From NCBI GenBank assembly GCA_021432635.1, contig MU270061.1, positions 472,589 to 536,588 of the forward strand: DNA of 64,000 bases, written 5' to 3'. This document shows positions 34,931-45,290 of the stretch, piece by piece. The position numbers and the translations under genes are program-made. Each line of letters starts with the position of its first letter. Position 1 is the first letter of the stretch. Below the pieces are notes generated by a model that saw only the letters and a list, made by a program, of their open reading frames with translations, had not been told where the DNA came from and made no database searches. The stretch comes from Thozetella sp. PMI_491 (taxonomy: Eukaryota; Ascomycota; Sordariomycetes; Chaetosphaeriales; Chaetosphaeriaceae).

Positions 34931-37900
34931 ATGGGCCTGAAAGTTCTACACAGCCCAGCGGGTCGCGTGGTCGGCTGCGGCTTCACGAAGCTGCCGCTGT
35001 ATCGACCACTGTGCTCTTCGTGGGCTACCTGCCCATTGACATCGCTGTCCGGGGGCCGGCAACATCAAGAGACTGCGCCGCTCCTAGGATTGCAGAATGG
35101 AAACCGGAAACTATCAGCTCGCCATTATACTACTGTCGATTCAAGTCAGGGAGCGACTCGGCTGACTAATGCCACCGTTTACCCATATAATAAACTTCCC
35201 GAAGGACCGTCGATACGCCTATTGACGTTGTATCCCTGGACTCACCCGTTATCAGACAACGGAAAACAAGTCGCGGTATCTCTACAGACCACCTTCCTAT
35301 ACTCAGAGCCTGCAGAAGGCGCCGAGAATCCAACCTATGAGGCACTCTCGTACAGCTGGGATGACCCATACGCCCCGAGCCTCCTCCCCAGTGATATTCA
35401 GACAGTTGAGGATGCAGATGGCAAGCTCCTCTGCCATATCACGGTAGATGGCAAGTATACGGTCCTGGTCACTCCGAACCTCTTCCTTGCCCTGCGTGCG
35501 CTGCAGCTCGAAAACAAACCGCGGAGCCTGTGGATCGATGCATTGTGCATCAATCAGTCCTCAGCGGAGGAGAAGAGCAGGCAGATTCCTCGCATGCGAG
35601 ACATTTATAGCAAGGCAACCAAGGTCGTAATATGGCTGGGCGAACAGGACTGGTGGACCAGGGGCTCCGTCTCCGTAATCAACCGGTGGGCTGCCGTCTA
35701 CCGTACCTCTCTCACACGCGGCCTCTACCAGCCCGAGATCCTCGCACGACTCAAGGAGTGGCGCACATTCGAGAACGAAGAGCAGGCGTGCTTCGAGGCC
35801 CTCGTCCGCAGGGCTTGGTTCACCCGTGCGTGGACATTCCAGGAGCTCTGCCTGGCTCAGGATGCCGAACTCCGCGTTGGAGACTACGTATTCCCTTGGG
35901 AGGTCTTCCGGGATGCCTGCGCGGCCGTTATCGCTGCAGGTCAGGAACAACTTGTGTTCGAGGAGCACGAGAATGTGAGAACACTGTACGACTTCTACAA
36001 CCTGTGCCGGGCGATGCCCAGACCGCAAGACCGCATGGACGATGAGAGATTCCAGCTCTCGCGCCTGCTTCAGCGAGCGCGACCGCAGCAGTCGACAGAC
36101 CCTAGAGACAAGCTGTACTCACTGCTTGCCATCGCAAATCCACCGCTGAGAGACAAAAACGCTTACCGCGTCGACTATACCGAACCACCAGGAGATACGT
36201 TTCGGCGTTTCGTCCGAGATATGATCAAGGATGACGGAGACTTGGGAATTCTGTCCGCAGTTCAGAGAGCACGTTTGCCGGTCAAGATTCTTGAATATGA
36301 GCTACGCTCCTTTCTGTGGGAGGAAATTAGACGGCTCAAGGGGGAAGAAAAGTATGAAGAGTTTGAGATGGCGTATGCAGAAGAGGCCCTCTTGCAAGTT
36401 CGCGACGAACAGAGAGAAGACATTCTAGATGGATTCCGGCGGCCGGAGCTCGAGGACCTAGAATCCAAGGTTTCGGGGCTCTCCTCCTGGGTTCCTGACC
36501 TCGCGCACCAGGACCACGTCGAGTACGTCGTGGTTGACGAGAACATCAAGAGTGATCTACCGCCCAGTCTCATGAGGACCAAGTTTCCGAGGCCCATTGC
36601 CCAGCAGTTCCACGAAGGATGGCCCCGTTACTGGCTGAATCGGAAGTTTTCCTATCGCATCGAATCCGGAGATATCGTCTTCGACACCGGAGATCCCCGC
36701 CAACTCGGCCTATGGGGTGTTAGAATCGGAAAAATCAAGAGGGTGTTTAGTATGCCCTTCACCAGTGACCCAGCGGTGAGGATACCGTCGAGCTACTATC
36801 TCTCAGGAAGGGCAACAGTCGACCCCAGTGGTTCTGTCGCCCAGGCGCCACCAACCCCTTACCCTTTCAACTTTGACTTTACCGACCGCTTCTGGCCCGT
36901 GGAGGATGCAAGCACCGTGGGAGACGAACCTCTGCTGAAGGAGGATATCTACCGTTCAACGGGCGAGCGGACAGCAATGGCTGTTCTTCGCACTCTCGCC
37001 GCCGACATGCTCCCCATCTCACGTCGTCTACCAGATTCACACAAAACCACCTTCTTCCCTTTTCATTACGACTGGTACTTTTGGAACCGCGGCCGTAATG
37101 GCCTCCCACGCAACTTCCCTACCTCTGCCGCTGTGAGGACTCAGAGCTTGGGGTTCTGGGGTAACAGGATCGAAGATAGCATAGGTTCCGTTCCGAAGCT
37201 CTGGGAGCTAGCCTGGCTCGTCCGGCAGGGACTCCGCATCTGGCACGCACGTCTCACTCTCTGGCTTCGTGGTGGCAGCGCTAAGGAGGGCTGGAGCGAG
37301 TTCGATGTGGGTGAGCTTCGGAACGCGCGGCGTATCAAGAAACTTTATAACGGCTTCCTCTTGCCATCCGAGAAGTGGGACATCCTAGAACTAGCAGCCC
37401 AGGCGAAGCCGAACATCACCCCCTCTACGCTCAAATACCCGGCACTCAGAGCCCTCGCTCTTGCCTTCCCTTTATATTTCCTGGAACATGTGTTGAACGG
37501 GATTTTCAAGTTGCTTTGGATCAATGGCACCATCCTGCAGTGGGTACCAACGGAGTTAATGTCGTTCGGCTTGCTTCTGCTCGCATGGCTTGTCCTCGAG
37601 CGCTTTGTGAGACGCATCCAGATCTTCGAGCGAGACGTAAGTGTGCCTGTGGGATGGGAACGGAAAGCGGCGCAGCTAGCGAGGCTAAGGTCTGCGGCCA
37701 GGCAAGTCGGTTTCTTGGCCTCATTAGTGTCGGAAACCGAGCTCACGTTCACCAAAAACGAGCTAGAGAGCGTCCAGGGTATCTGGGCCATTTCTTGCGA
37801 GATACAGAACGCGATCAACCGTGCGAGCTGGAACAGGGAGTTCTTCGTCACAGAGAATGGATATATCGGCATCGGTCCGGCGGGGATGCGACCGGGAGAC

Positions 37901-38110
37901 GAGGCATGGTCCCTCATCGGAGGACATGTGCCGTTCATCCTGCGCCGATCAACTCAAGATGGTGTAAAATCCGTGTATGAATCTTATCAGCTCGTAGGCG
38001 AAAGCTATGTCCATGGTGTCATGGACGGTGAGCTGTGGTCGAACGACAGAAGAACTTGGCATAGCCTAGATGCGATGAAGAGCTTAGCCATAAAAATAGT
38101 GCTGATCTAA
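34931..38110 (+). CDS. HET-domain (heterokaryon incompatibility) protein with C-terminal membrane segments
   Basis: One uninterrupted frame of 1059 aa from the first in-frame ATG (34931); the frame is open further upstream but only through a GTG at 34844. HET-domain hallmarks are YEALSYSWDD (about residue 135), PRSLWIDALCINQ (about 197-209), the region EKSRQIPRMRDIYSKATKV..WLG, RRAWFTRAWTFQELCLA, and the distal DPRDKLYSLLAIA (about 391). The middle is unique. Residues about 837-897 contain two hydrophobic stretches (ALALAFPLYFLEHVLNG.. and MSFGLLLLAWLVLERFV), so the protein may be membrane-anchored. The C-terminus (GYIGIGPAGMRPGDE.., FILRRS) resembles the small tail commonly seen in this subfamily. 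HET domains trigger cell death in fungal non-self recognition. Whether this gene is an active incompatibility locus is unknown. Confidence 0.9.
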   Translation: MGLKVLHSPAGRVVGCGFTKLPLYRPLCSSWATCPLTSLSGGRQHQETAPLLGLQNGNRKLSARHYTTVDSSQGATRLTNATVYPYNKLPEGPSIRLLTLYPWTHPLSDNGKQVAVSLQTTFLYSEPAEGAENPTYEALSYSWDDPYAPSLLPSDIQTVEDADGKLLCHITVDGKYTVLVTPNLFLALRALQLENKPRSLWIDALCINQSSAEEKSRQIPRMRDIYSKATKVVIWLGEQDWWTRGSVSVINRWAAVYRTSLTRGLYQPEILARLKEWRTFENEEQACFEALVRRAWFTRAWTFQELCLAQDAELRVGDYVFPWEVFRDACAAVIAAGQEQLVFEEHENVRTLYDFYNLCRAMPRPQDRMDDERFQLSRLLQRARPQQSTDPRDKLYSLLAIANPPLRDKNAYRVDYTEPPGDTFRRFVRDMIKDDGDLGILSAVQRARLPVKILEYELRSFLWEEIRRLKGEEKYEEFEMAYAEEALLQVRDEQREDILDGFRRPELEDLESKVSGLSSWVPDLAHQDHVEYVVVDENIKSDLPPSLMRTKFPRPIAQQFHEGWPRYWLNRKFSYRIESGDIVFDTGDPRQLGLWGVRIGKIKRVFSMPFTSDPAVRIPSSYYLSGRATVDPSGSVAQAPPTPYPFNFDFTDRFWPVEDASTVGDEPLLKEDIYRSTGERTAMAVLRTLAADMLPISRRLPDSHKTTFFPFHYDWYFWNRGRNGLPRNFPTSAAVRTQSLGFWGNRIEDSIGSVPKLWELAWLVRQGLRIWHARLTLWLRGGSAKEGWSEFDVGELRNARRIKKLYNGFLLPSEKWDILELAAQAKPNITPSTLKYPALRALALAFPLYFLEHVLNGIFKLLWINGTILQWVPTELMSFGLLLLAWLVLERFVRRIQIFERDVSVPVGWERKAAQLARLRSAARQVGFLASLVSETELTFTKNELESVQGIWAISCEIQNAINRASWNREFFVTENGYIGIGPAGMRPGDEAWSLIGGHVPFILRRSTQDGVKSVYESYQLVGESYVHGVMDGELWSNDRRTWHSLDAMKSLAIKIVLI

Positions 38111-38591
38111 CGAAGCGTAATCAGAAGCTCATGGCCTTGTTGAAACGCTCGGGCTAATGCCAGGCTCTTGACAGCATTTCGCCGAGCAAGTGAAGCTTCC
38201 TATAAGTCCTGGCTATGCTATAACCCCTACTATCTAACATCTAAAGATTTCAGACTACAAGACAGCAGCGAGAACCGGTTGCGTGCTATTGAAAGTATGG
38301 GGAACACGCGACACCAGGACGTTCAGATGTCCAAAATGTTATCAGGGCTGGAAAAGGCATACACCCGATTGGGGTTTCTACCGACCCTTAGTTTCGATGG
38401 AGCTTTTGCTTTTATTATTGCGGTCTACGAGCGGTTTACGAAGAGATAAGTTGAGATATTTACAGTCTCTATTCTTATGAACTTCACCAACCTTACACTC
38501 TTAATTTTAGTAAATGATTAATTAGATTGTGGTTGCGGGAGTGTTGGTGTTGACGTCGTTGCCCGGTAGTCTGTGAGATGTTCTATTCCGA
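38111..38591. other. Spacer between convergent genes
   Basis: 3' flanks of the HET gene (+) and the alpha/beta hydrolase (-). A short open frame at 38168-38449 has no motif. Confidence 0.5.
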
Positions 38592-39789
38592 TCATATGAT
38601 TTCAGTCAACTCCTTCCTATACTTCTCTGCCGAACTTTGATGTATAAACTCTGCTGCGTTTCTCATAGCCATAGCGTTCTCTGTATTCCATCCTAACACG
38701 GGTCCTGCTAGCCAGATATCGTGAGGTGCATTACTGGTCTCGCATTCGCCCACCCTAGCTCCCTCTATCGACTTCTGCACTTCTACCAGCCTCAAAATAT
38801 CTGGACGTAGCACTTCGGCGCTGCCCCACTGTATCCAGATCGGTATACTCGTCTTAATTCCCTCTCGATTTGGCGACAGAAAAGGGTTCTTCCTCCCCCC
38901 TACAATGCTGGCCTCGGCGCGAGGAAGAAACTCCCTGTGCGACCATCGTATGAACCGCGGCGGAATATAGTCAACTTGTACGGCGGGGCGGTTGATAGCC
39001 TGCTCAATGGTAAGAGCCATATCCGGCCATGGGGACCAGAGTAAGCATCCGGCTAAATCCTCAGCAGGAAAAAGAGAAGGATGAGAAACAATGTATCGCA
39101 GTAACGCCAGGGCGAGGTGGGCACCAGCTGAATCACCCGACAAAATAATCTCGCGAGGCGAGATTTTGAGCTGGCGTACTAGATATACGTAGGCCGTCAC
39201 AGCATCCTGGAACGCGGCGGGGAAGCGGTTGTTGGGCTGGGAGGAGACGCGGTACTCGACAGAAAGCCCAGACTTGGGTATCGTCGCTGGAAGAAGAAAA
39301 GGTGTGGATGAGCGATTCTACTGCATGGCGCAAGTCGAGATCGCGTGCGGATCCAAGTAGATAAGCACCGCCGTGCAGGTGGAAGATGACAAGTCTCTTT
39401 TTGGGCCCGGAGGCAGAGGATTGATGGGGGACAGCAGGATAGGGCTCAGGAAACCAGATACCGCCGATAGTAACAGGCTGGATTTCAACGTCGCAGCGGA
39501 GGATATCGGCATAGACGTTGTTGGCACCAGGAGGTAGAAGGACAAAGCGAGCTCCTTCTTTGCCCGGTTCGAGTTTCACAGGCTGTTGGAGCTCTATCGT
39601 GGCTGTGTAATCGAGGAAGGCTCGAGCGAGGAAGCGACAGACAGATTGACGATAGGTCCACATGGGATTCGGCCTGCGTTTGCGGGAAATATAGGAAGCG
39701 AGATACCAAGGAAGCTGACACAAGGTGCTGACGATGAAGTAGGCGGTGTAGACTGCGGTGCCTGGCTGACGAGTCCAGAAGCTAGGCAT
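38592..39789 (-). CDS. Alpha/beta hydrolase (HSL-type esterase/lipase), frame-shifted
   Basis: Two overlapping reverse frames together make one hydrolase. The first (from ATG 39789) carries an N-terminal hydrophobic anchor (VYTAYFIVSTLCQLPWYLAS) and the oxyanion motif FHLHGGAYLLGS. The second carries LSVEYRVSSQPNNRFPAA, the nucleophile elbow SGDSAGAHLALA and the C-terminal Asp/His region (NAPHDIW), ending at 38592. The frame changes near 39267-39269, where the minus strand reads TGGGC. One extra G there explains the break, and no intron with GT..AG ends keeps the HGGA motif. The gene is thus either a recent pseudogene or carries a sequence error. Fungal relatives act on acyl esters at membranes. 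It is convergent with the HET gene. Confidence 0.78.
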
Positions 39790-40697
39790 TTTGCATGCTG
39801 TCTCACACTACGGTGGATGGAGGCCAAAAGGACTTCGTTAATTGGCAGCCAAGTGTTGGCCGCATGTGTCAGGATTGACCAAAGCTTTGTATTCTGCATG
39901 GACTGGATCGGTCGGAGCCTTTTTTATTTTATTTTATTTTGGTTTAAAAAGAAAGAAAAAAAGCCGGTTGGAAGCGGCGCAGCACGGGGAGTTTACCATG
40001 CACGTGCTCGCATTGAAATTACCTACATAGGTACCCAGTCATCTAACATGGGTCCAGGGTCGGCTGTAGTACTGTATCTAAACAACGAGCACTAGATCCC
40101 CCGAGAGGCACGATTAGAGTCTAATGATCATGCCAAGGACTCGCATCTACAAAGCCTTCCAATCTGCGCGGGCAGCCCGTCGACACTTCGGACTGTCCAT
40201 GCCTTGCTGTCAGGCCGCTTTTCTCCACCAGAGCACTCAACTTCCATACCTACGCTGTCGATCTGTCATAATATACTCACTACAATTATGCAAACCATAG
40301 TGTAAGGATCTACAGTGCGATAGCCATTACCTGCAAAATAACTCTATGGGGAAAAGCATTTTTTTCCCCTAGAGATGCTGAATTCTAGGTAATTCGTAGA
40401 GAAGAAGAAAAAAAACTCAGTCTAAGACCGTATAAGTCGAGAGATAAGAGGCCGTCGTAATCTTGCCCGAGGTAGAAAGGGTTGCACAAGTTATTCCTAA
40501 GTTGGTCCGTGGCTAGCCCAAAGATATATTGCTGCCGTGTCTACAGGGTGTTGTTCTGCTAAAAATACAGAACTAGGCACTAATGGCAAAGGCAATACTA
40601 TTCAAAATTCTCAATCTGTTGGTAGAAATGATTGTGATTGTGAAAGGAATCTGTACACAAGTACACATTATTCATGAGGCGTTACGCTAGCCTCCAA
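39790..40697. other. AT-rich spacer
   Basis: No gene seen. It contains a long imperfect hairpin (40342-40374) and a TTTTA-rich patch at 39919-39945. Confidence 0.5.
40342..40374. repeat. Imperfect hairpin
   Basis: CTCTA-T-GGGGAAAA pairs with TTTTCCCCTAGAG: 13 bp with a single bulged T and a six-base loop. It lies 320 bp past the 3' end of the six-cysteine protein gene. Confidence 0.6.
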
Positions 40698-41338
40698 CTA
40701 ACAGCCTGCCATAGTAGAGACCGAGAGAATAGACGCCGTATGATCATACCTAAAAGCCATTGCGTTAATATTTCGCTCTACAATTTCGCGATAGCATTTG
40801 GAGAATCGAATCGTAGAAACCGCTCTTCTACGTCTGATGCAAGCTAAGAGGATTCAAGGGCGGCTTACCAGTAATCATTACGGCTGATCTCATCCCCGTT
40901 GCAGACTCTATTAGACTGCGTACCAGTACATCCCGGTTGGTCAAAAAACCAAAGGGCAAATGCTAAAAAAGCGACATTAGAGTCCTGTATTTTCTCACGA
41001 TGTTAAATTGCAGCTCACAATTTGTCCTAAAGGAACCATTTCCAATCCCTGGAAAAAGTGAAGACCAAGCATAACATTGGCCTTGGTTGATGGTCTTTAC
41101 CGCAGCGCAGTTGCCTGTGAAGTTCCTATTTGAGAGGAAAAAACTGTTACAATCTTGTTTTCAACACCAACTGCTAGGTGACCTACGCTCCATCACAAGC
41201 CCAAACCCAGATAGTTGGGGCTTGACGGGGAAACAGACGTTCCAGGTTTGGAGACTGTCCTTGGCTGGGCTCTAGAAGGGGAGCAGCCAAGACAGCGGGC
41301 ATGGCAGCCGCTAGAATGGACGAAGCGGAAAACTTCAT
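40698..41338 (-). CDS. Small secreted six-cysteine protein, 134 aa
   Basis: Four exons (41338-41187, 41125-41019, 40962-40869, 40749-40698) join in frame to 134 aa and a TAG. All donors begin GT (GTAGGT, GTGAGC, GTAAGC) and all acceptors end AG. Residues 1-19 (MKFSASSILAAAMPAVLAA) are a clear signal peptide. Around residue 38 the PRQ sequence resembles a Kex2-like processing point between pro-region and mature part. The mature protein holds six cysteines (48, 57, 68, 98, 107, 134), an even number fitting three disulfides, two N-glycosylation sequons (NFT, NGS) and aromatic motifs (WFFDQPGCTG). No enzyme signature. The profile is that of a secreted effector-like or cell-wall-associated protein; I do not recognise the family. 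The neighbouring P450 is on the same strand. Confidence 0.8.
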
Positions 41339-41995
41339 TATGGGCAATGAGGTGAAAGAGGAAAAGAGTTTCGTATATTGGTCGTTGTGTTTCTCTGGTT
41401 CGCAACTTGTTGTACTTTGCGGATTGGAAGAAGGAACTGAGCTAGGAATGCTGGTTCTTATAGATGGCAATGCTAGAGTAACATTATTTAGTAATCGAGC
41501 TCCATCATTGGACGGCGTTAAGGGGAACCCTCTCTTGGTTGAGGTCAGCAATACGGGCTGTGTCCTATAAGGGATATATCGATTGATTGTCTACACGAAG
41601 TCGCCAAGCATGTGAATCAAGGAGGTAATATTGCCAATTTCGATCTATAGTAGTCGGGTGTTGTGGAACCCTCCAACTATTAAGAACCACGAGCAGACGT
41701 AATCGTGGTCAGCCGTACTTAATAATCAGTCAGTCATTATTGGACGAGCCAGCACATCTTGACATCCTACTCATCAATAGTTGAAGCTTGCGATCCTCCC
41801 CTTCCTAACAAGGCATAGATTTTCCGAACTAACAAGATTTGCGTACCGAGTTGGCGCCACTTGCACGGACCGCGGAAGTATTTAGAGTTGCCTGCATCCA
41901 GTGGTCGCTTTTACATGCTCGTAGCTTAGCAACCAGTGCATTAGCTGAATGCAATTTCGTGTGCTATCTTGCATTGGTCTCTCGTGCACGAAACT
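41339..41995. other. Spacer
   Basis: Promoter side of the six-cysteine gene and 3' side of the P450 gene. No gene seen. Confidence 0.5.
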
Positions 41996-43769
41996 CTACG
42001 TTCTTTTTGAGTCGCTCCGTGGGATCAAGTATACCTCTAGGGGTGGCTTTTCCCAGAGTATGTACACTTTACTTCGTGTGTCCCAATCTTTTGCGTCTGG
42101 AGAGAGCTCGATATTGAAATTCCAAATTAGCCTTGCCATGATAAGGCGCATCTCCGCATACGCGAGGCTGCATGACAAAAAGTTTGCTAGTTAGCCTAGT
42201 AATATAAATATGCGCATCGTCCGTCTGGAGGCTGCTTACTTTCTGCCTATGCAGTTTCGGGGCCCAACAGAGAAAGGCTGAACTGAATCTTGCTTGTCGT
42301 CGAGAAATCTTGCGTCCCCTAACCAGCGTTCAGGAATAAAAGCGTCGGGCTGCCGGAAGTACGCAGGATTGTGATACAATGCCCACTGCCAAATTTCAAC
42401 CAAGGTCTTTTCCGCGTAAGCAAACCATAGGAATTGTTTTAGAAAGATTCATAGGTTGTGGCCACTCACATCTTGTGGGATGTACTTCCCAATGATTGTG
42501 TCGCCGCCTTGGGCGATTTTGCGCGGCTGGCCATTAGGAGTCGGCGGATAGAGCCGGAGTGTTTCATCAAGCACCGCGAGCATATATGGCAGCTTTTGCA
42601 CGCCGGCTAGCTCTATTTCGTCCTCACTCGCAAAGGCTGAGCGGACTTCCTCCGTTAGGGTAGCTAGCGCTTGTGGGTTCATCCCCAAGTAGTATGTTGC
42701 CGCAGAAAGTAAAGTCGCTGTTGTCTCAGATCCTCCAATGATGAGTACTGCTGCGTTTGCCGCTAGTTCATCGACTGTCATGCCCTGTCTCATCTTAGCC
42801 AGAACTTCTAATGCTACGAGAGGATGAGATCATACCCCTCCCTTAGAGCCGCGCATCATCATCTCGATGAAGTCCGGTCGGCTGGCGCCTAATTCTATCC
42901 TCTTTTTCACCTTCTCTAGGGATAGTTGGCTGTGTTCTGCCCATTTTGTCGCTACTCCTTTGGGGATGAATGACTTGAGAATTGGCGTAATCCCAGGGTA
43001 GCGGTTCATGCTGACCATGAAGGCTATGTTTTTGAGGCTGGAGAAGACCGTTGATACCCATGGATGATAGGTGGCATTTTCTAGGCATCCGAACGACTCG
43101 CCGAACGCCAAGTCGCCAATGATATCGAATGTTGCATAGTTGTACCAGTTGGTCATGTCCAACGGCCGGGTGCCGTGCATTGACTCGCTCGAAAGTCTTT
43201 CGATGAGGCGATCAACATAGGTCTTGATAACTGGCTGCTGGTCGTGCATGGCCTGGGCGGAAAAGGCGTGGGCCATGGTTCGACGATACCGGGCATGGTC
43301 CTCACGGTTGGCGCCAATGATGTTGTGCCTGCTGGCTGCAAATTGCACTGGGTCCTTCTCATGGTCCTTCATTCCCTGTTTCCGGTGGCCTCGGAGCTGC
43401 TGCATGGCTTCGGGGTGATTGATGGAGAGAATTTCCGGTGCCAGCCGAACGATCGGGCCGTACATCTTGTGAAGCTCTAGCACCCGACGGGGTGCATCTC
43501 CGGATAGATACATGTGCGTGTACGGTAGGCGTGTCACTGCCCATAGCTTCGGCCCGGGAAAACCACGCAGGGGATGGAAGAAAGCATTATAGAACGCTAT
43601 GCATAGAAGATAGACAAGCCCCTGGTTCGTATTTCTGTTAGCGTGGATCAAGCATCCATCCGGCTGGTTCGAGAAAACAGACCAATCCCAGTGCGAGACC
43701 CAGACCCTGGCCGACAAGGAATAGTACACGCCAAAAAACGTTGTTATCGAGTGAAGAAATGGCTTCCAT
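41996..43769 (-). CDS. Cytochrome P450 monooxygenase
   Basis: Five exons from ATG 43769 to the stop at 41996. The N-terminal membrane anchor is split by the first intron (WRVLFLVGQGLGLALGL, then GLVYLLCIAFYNAFFHP). The proline hinge is FHPLRGFPGPK. Helix C contains HARYRR. The I-helix oxygen-binding motif is IGGSETT (exon starting MRQGMTVDELAANAAVL). The K-helix ExxR is ETLRLYPP. The heme loop FSVGPRNCIGR holds the Cys ligand at about 42250-42275 and is split from LAYAEMRLIMARL by the last intron. The sequence layout suggests a CYP65-like, secondary-metabolism-type enzyme of the ER membrane, but subfamily and substrate cannot be told by eye. Nearest neighbours are a secreted protein and, 1.5 kb away and divergent, the aldehyde dehydrogenase. 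Confidence 0.92.
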
Positions 43770-45290
43770 GGTGAAGTTAGACGGCTATCAATGGCCTTGT
43801 AGCTTAAGAGTATCCACGACTAGTGTTGAGTGTTGAGTGGTCTTGCAAGAGATATGTATACAGGTGGTTCCGTCTTAAACGGGCTTCGGAGGCCGCGAGT
43901 CGGCCGAATTTCAACCTCCGCCCGTGCTTGGTCCGTCTTTACACCATTAACTCCTTGGACCCGACATATGGCACGGGAAGTGGGTCGCCAACCAGAACTT
44001 GACTTGGCAGGTTGAGATACCTCGAGTGACCTACCATTTCTCATGTTAAAAACAATTAAGCGAACATCCCTAGCCAAAGGGGCTATTTTGAGGTTCAAAC
44101 GTCGATTTTGTGGCTGTTTGTGTGGTTGAAAGAGTAATAACCGCTGGTTGGCTGACTGGATCGTATGGATCTACCTAGCTGACTGGATTTTACAGCTGGA
44201 AAGCGTTCAAACGCCGGTTGAGGGTAAAAATCCCTATGTGAAAAGCGGTAGTTTTAACTATCGATTTGAGAGGGCCAGAGAGCGTCGGAACAGTAGGTAA
44301 GAACAGCGCCTCCGCCAGGGGCTCCGGCGAGACTGTACGCACCACTTTTACGGCCGAATTTCTTTTTTTAAAAAAATCGTAAAACCGTCAAGAAAAAGCT
44401 AGATCACTCAGATCAGTAAGGCTATAAGGGTATCACGAGGTAGGTATAAAGATCCCGTTGAATCTGATTGAGAGGGTCAGAATAGCTTTCAATCTAAGTG
44501 GTTTTAAGGTCGGCAAATCGCTAGTTTGACTGATGTACTCGATTGTACTGGTGGGGCGGTCCATTTCCGGGCTACATGTCGAGCCCAAATAGCACGAGTA
44601 GATAGGGCCAGAGAAGTTGGTCACTAATCAGAGCATGGCTTAGCATGATGAGATACCTTGAGTGACCTATTAGTAACTTTAATGGTAGCAAATGTTTATT
44701 TCATTTTCTACCAAACTTGTTTTTTCAGGGGTTATATTGAAAGAGGGGAGGTGAAATGGCCTTTGTGACTAGCAGGTTCGATTCTTGGATCGCTGCAAGG
44801 AGGATTATAATGCTTGGTTAGAGAGGTTGATCTGTGCGGTGAAACCCATCCAAAATCGTGAACGCAACAGCCGCCAATAGAAGCTAGTGGCGTTGGCAGA
44901 TAAGCCTCTGTATAAAACAACTCGGGCATTACAAAACCAAATCGCATCTCGCACTTGTGCATACTTACGTTCCCTCGTAGAGAGACTAGGCTATGTATGT
45001 CTTTTGCACACTTTTTTTATTACCGCGTATTCGTTGAAAACCCACTAGGTCGCCAAGGCACGGGGAGTTAGGGGCTATATTCCCGGCGCACTACCAGGCA
45101 GCCCGGGTCGTTCATACGAGTCCCTAGAACCCTCCCTATCACCGATTGAAAGATGCTAAACCAAGCTGGGAAGAGTCTCAGATAGCATGGAGCTATCTTA
45201 TCGTATACAAATCTAAATTGTCAAAGAATCATGCCGAAGGGACAGAGGAGCCTCTATACTTCGACATTTCATCCGTTAAGGCGCACAGAA
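43770..45290. other. Spacer between divergent P450 and ALDH genes
   Basis: 1.5 kb with no supportable gene. It holds a TTTTTTTAAAAAAA tract near 44362 and a GCTGACTGGAT repeat pair near 44150-44190. Confidence 0.5.

Noticed and set aside
37345-37938. 197-codon minus frame and the overlapping 201-codon plus frame
   Set aside because: Both are shadows of the HET-domain gene reading frame.
44765-44800. GGTTCGATTCT resembling a tRNA B box
   Set aside because: No matching A box or acceptor stem around it, so no tRNA can be folded.
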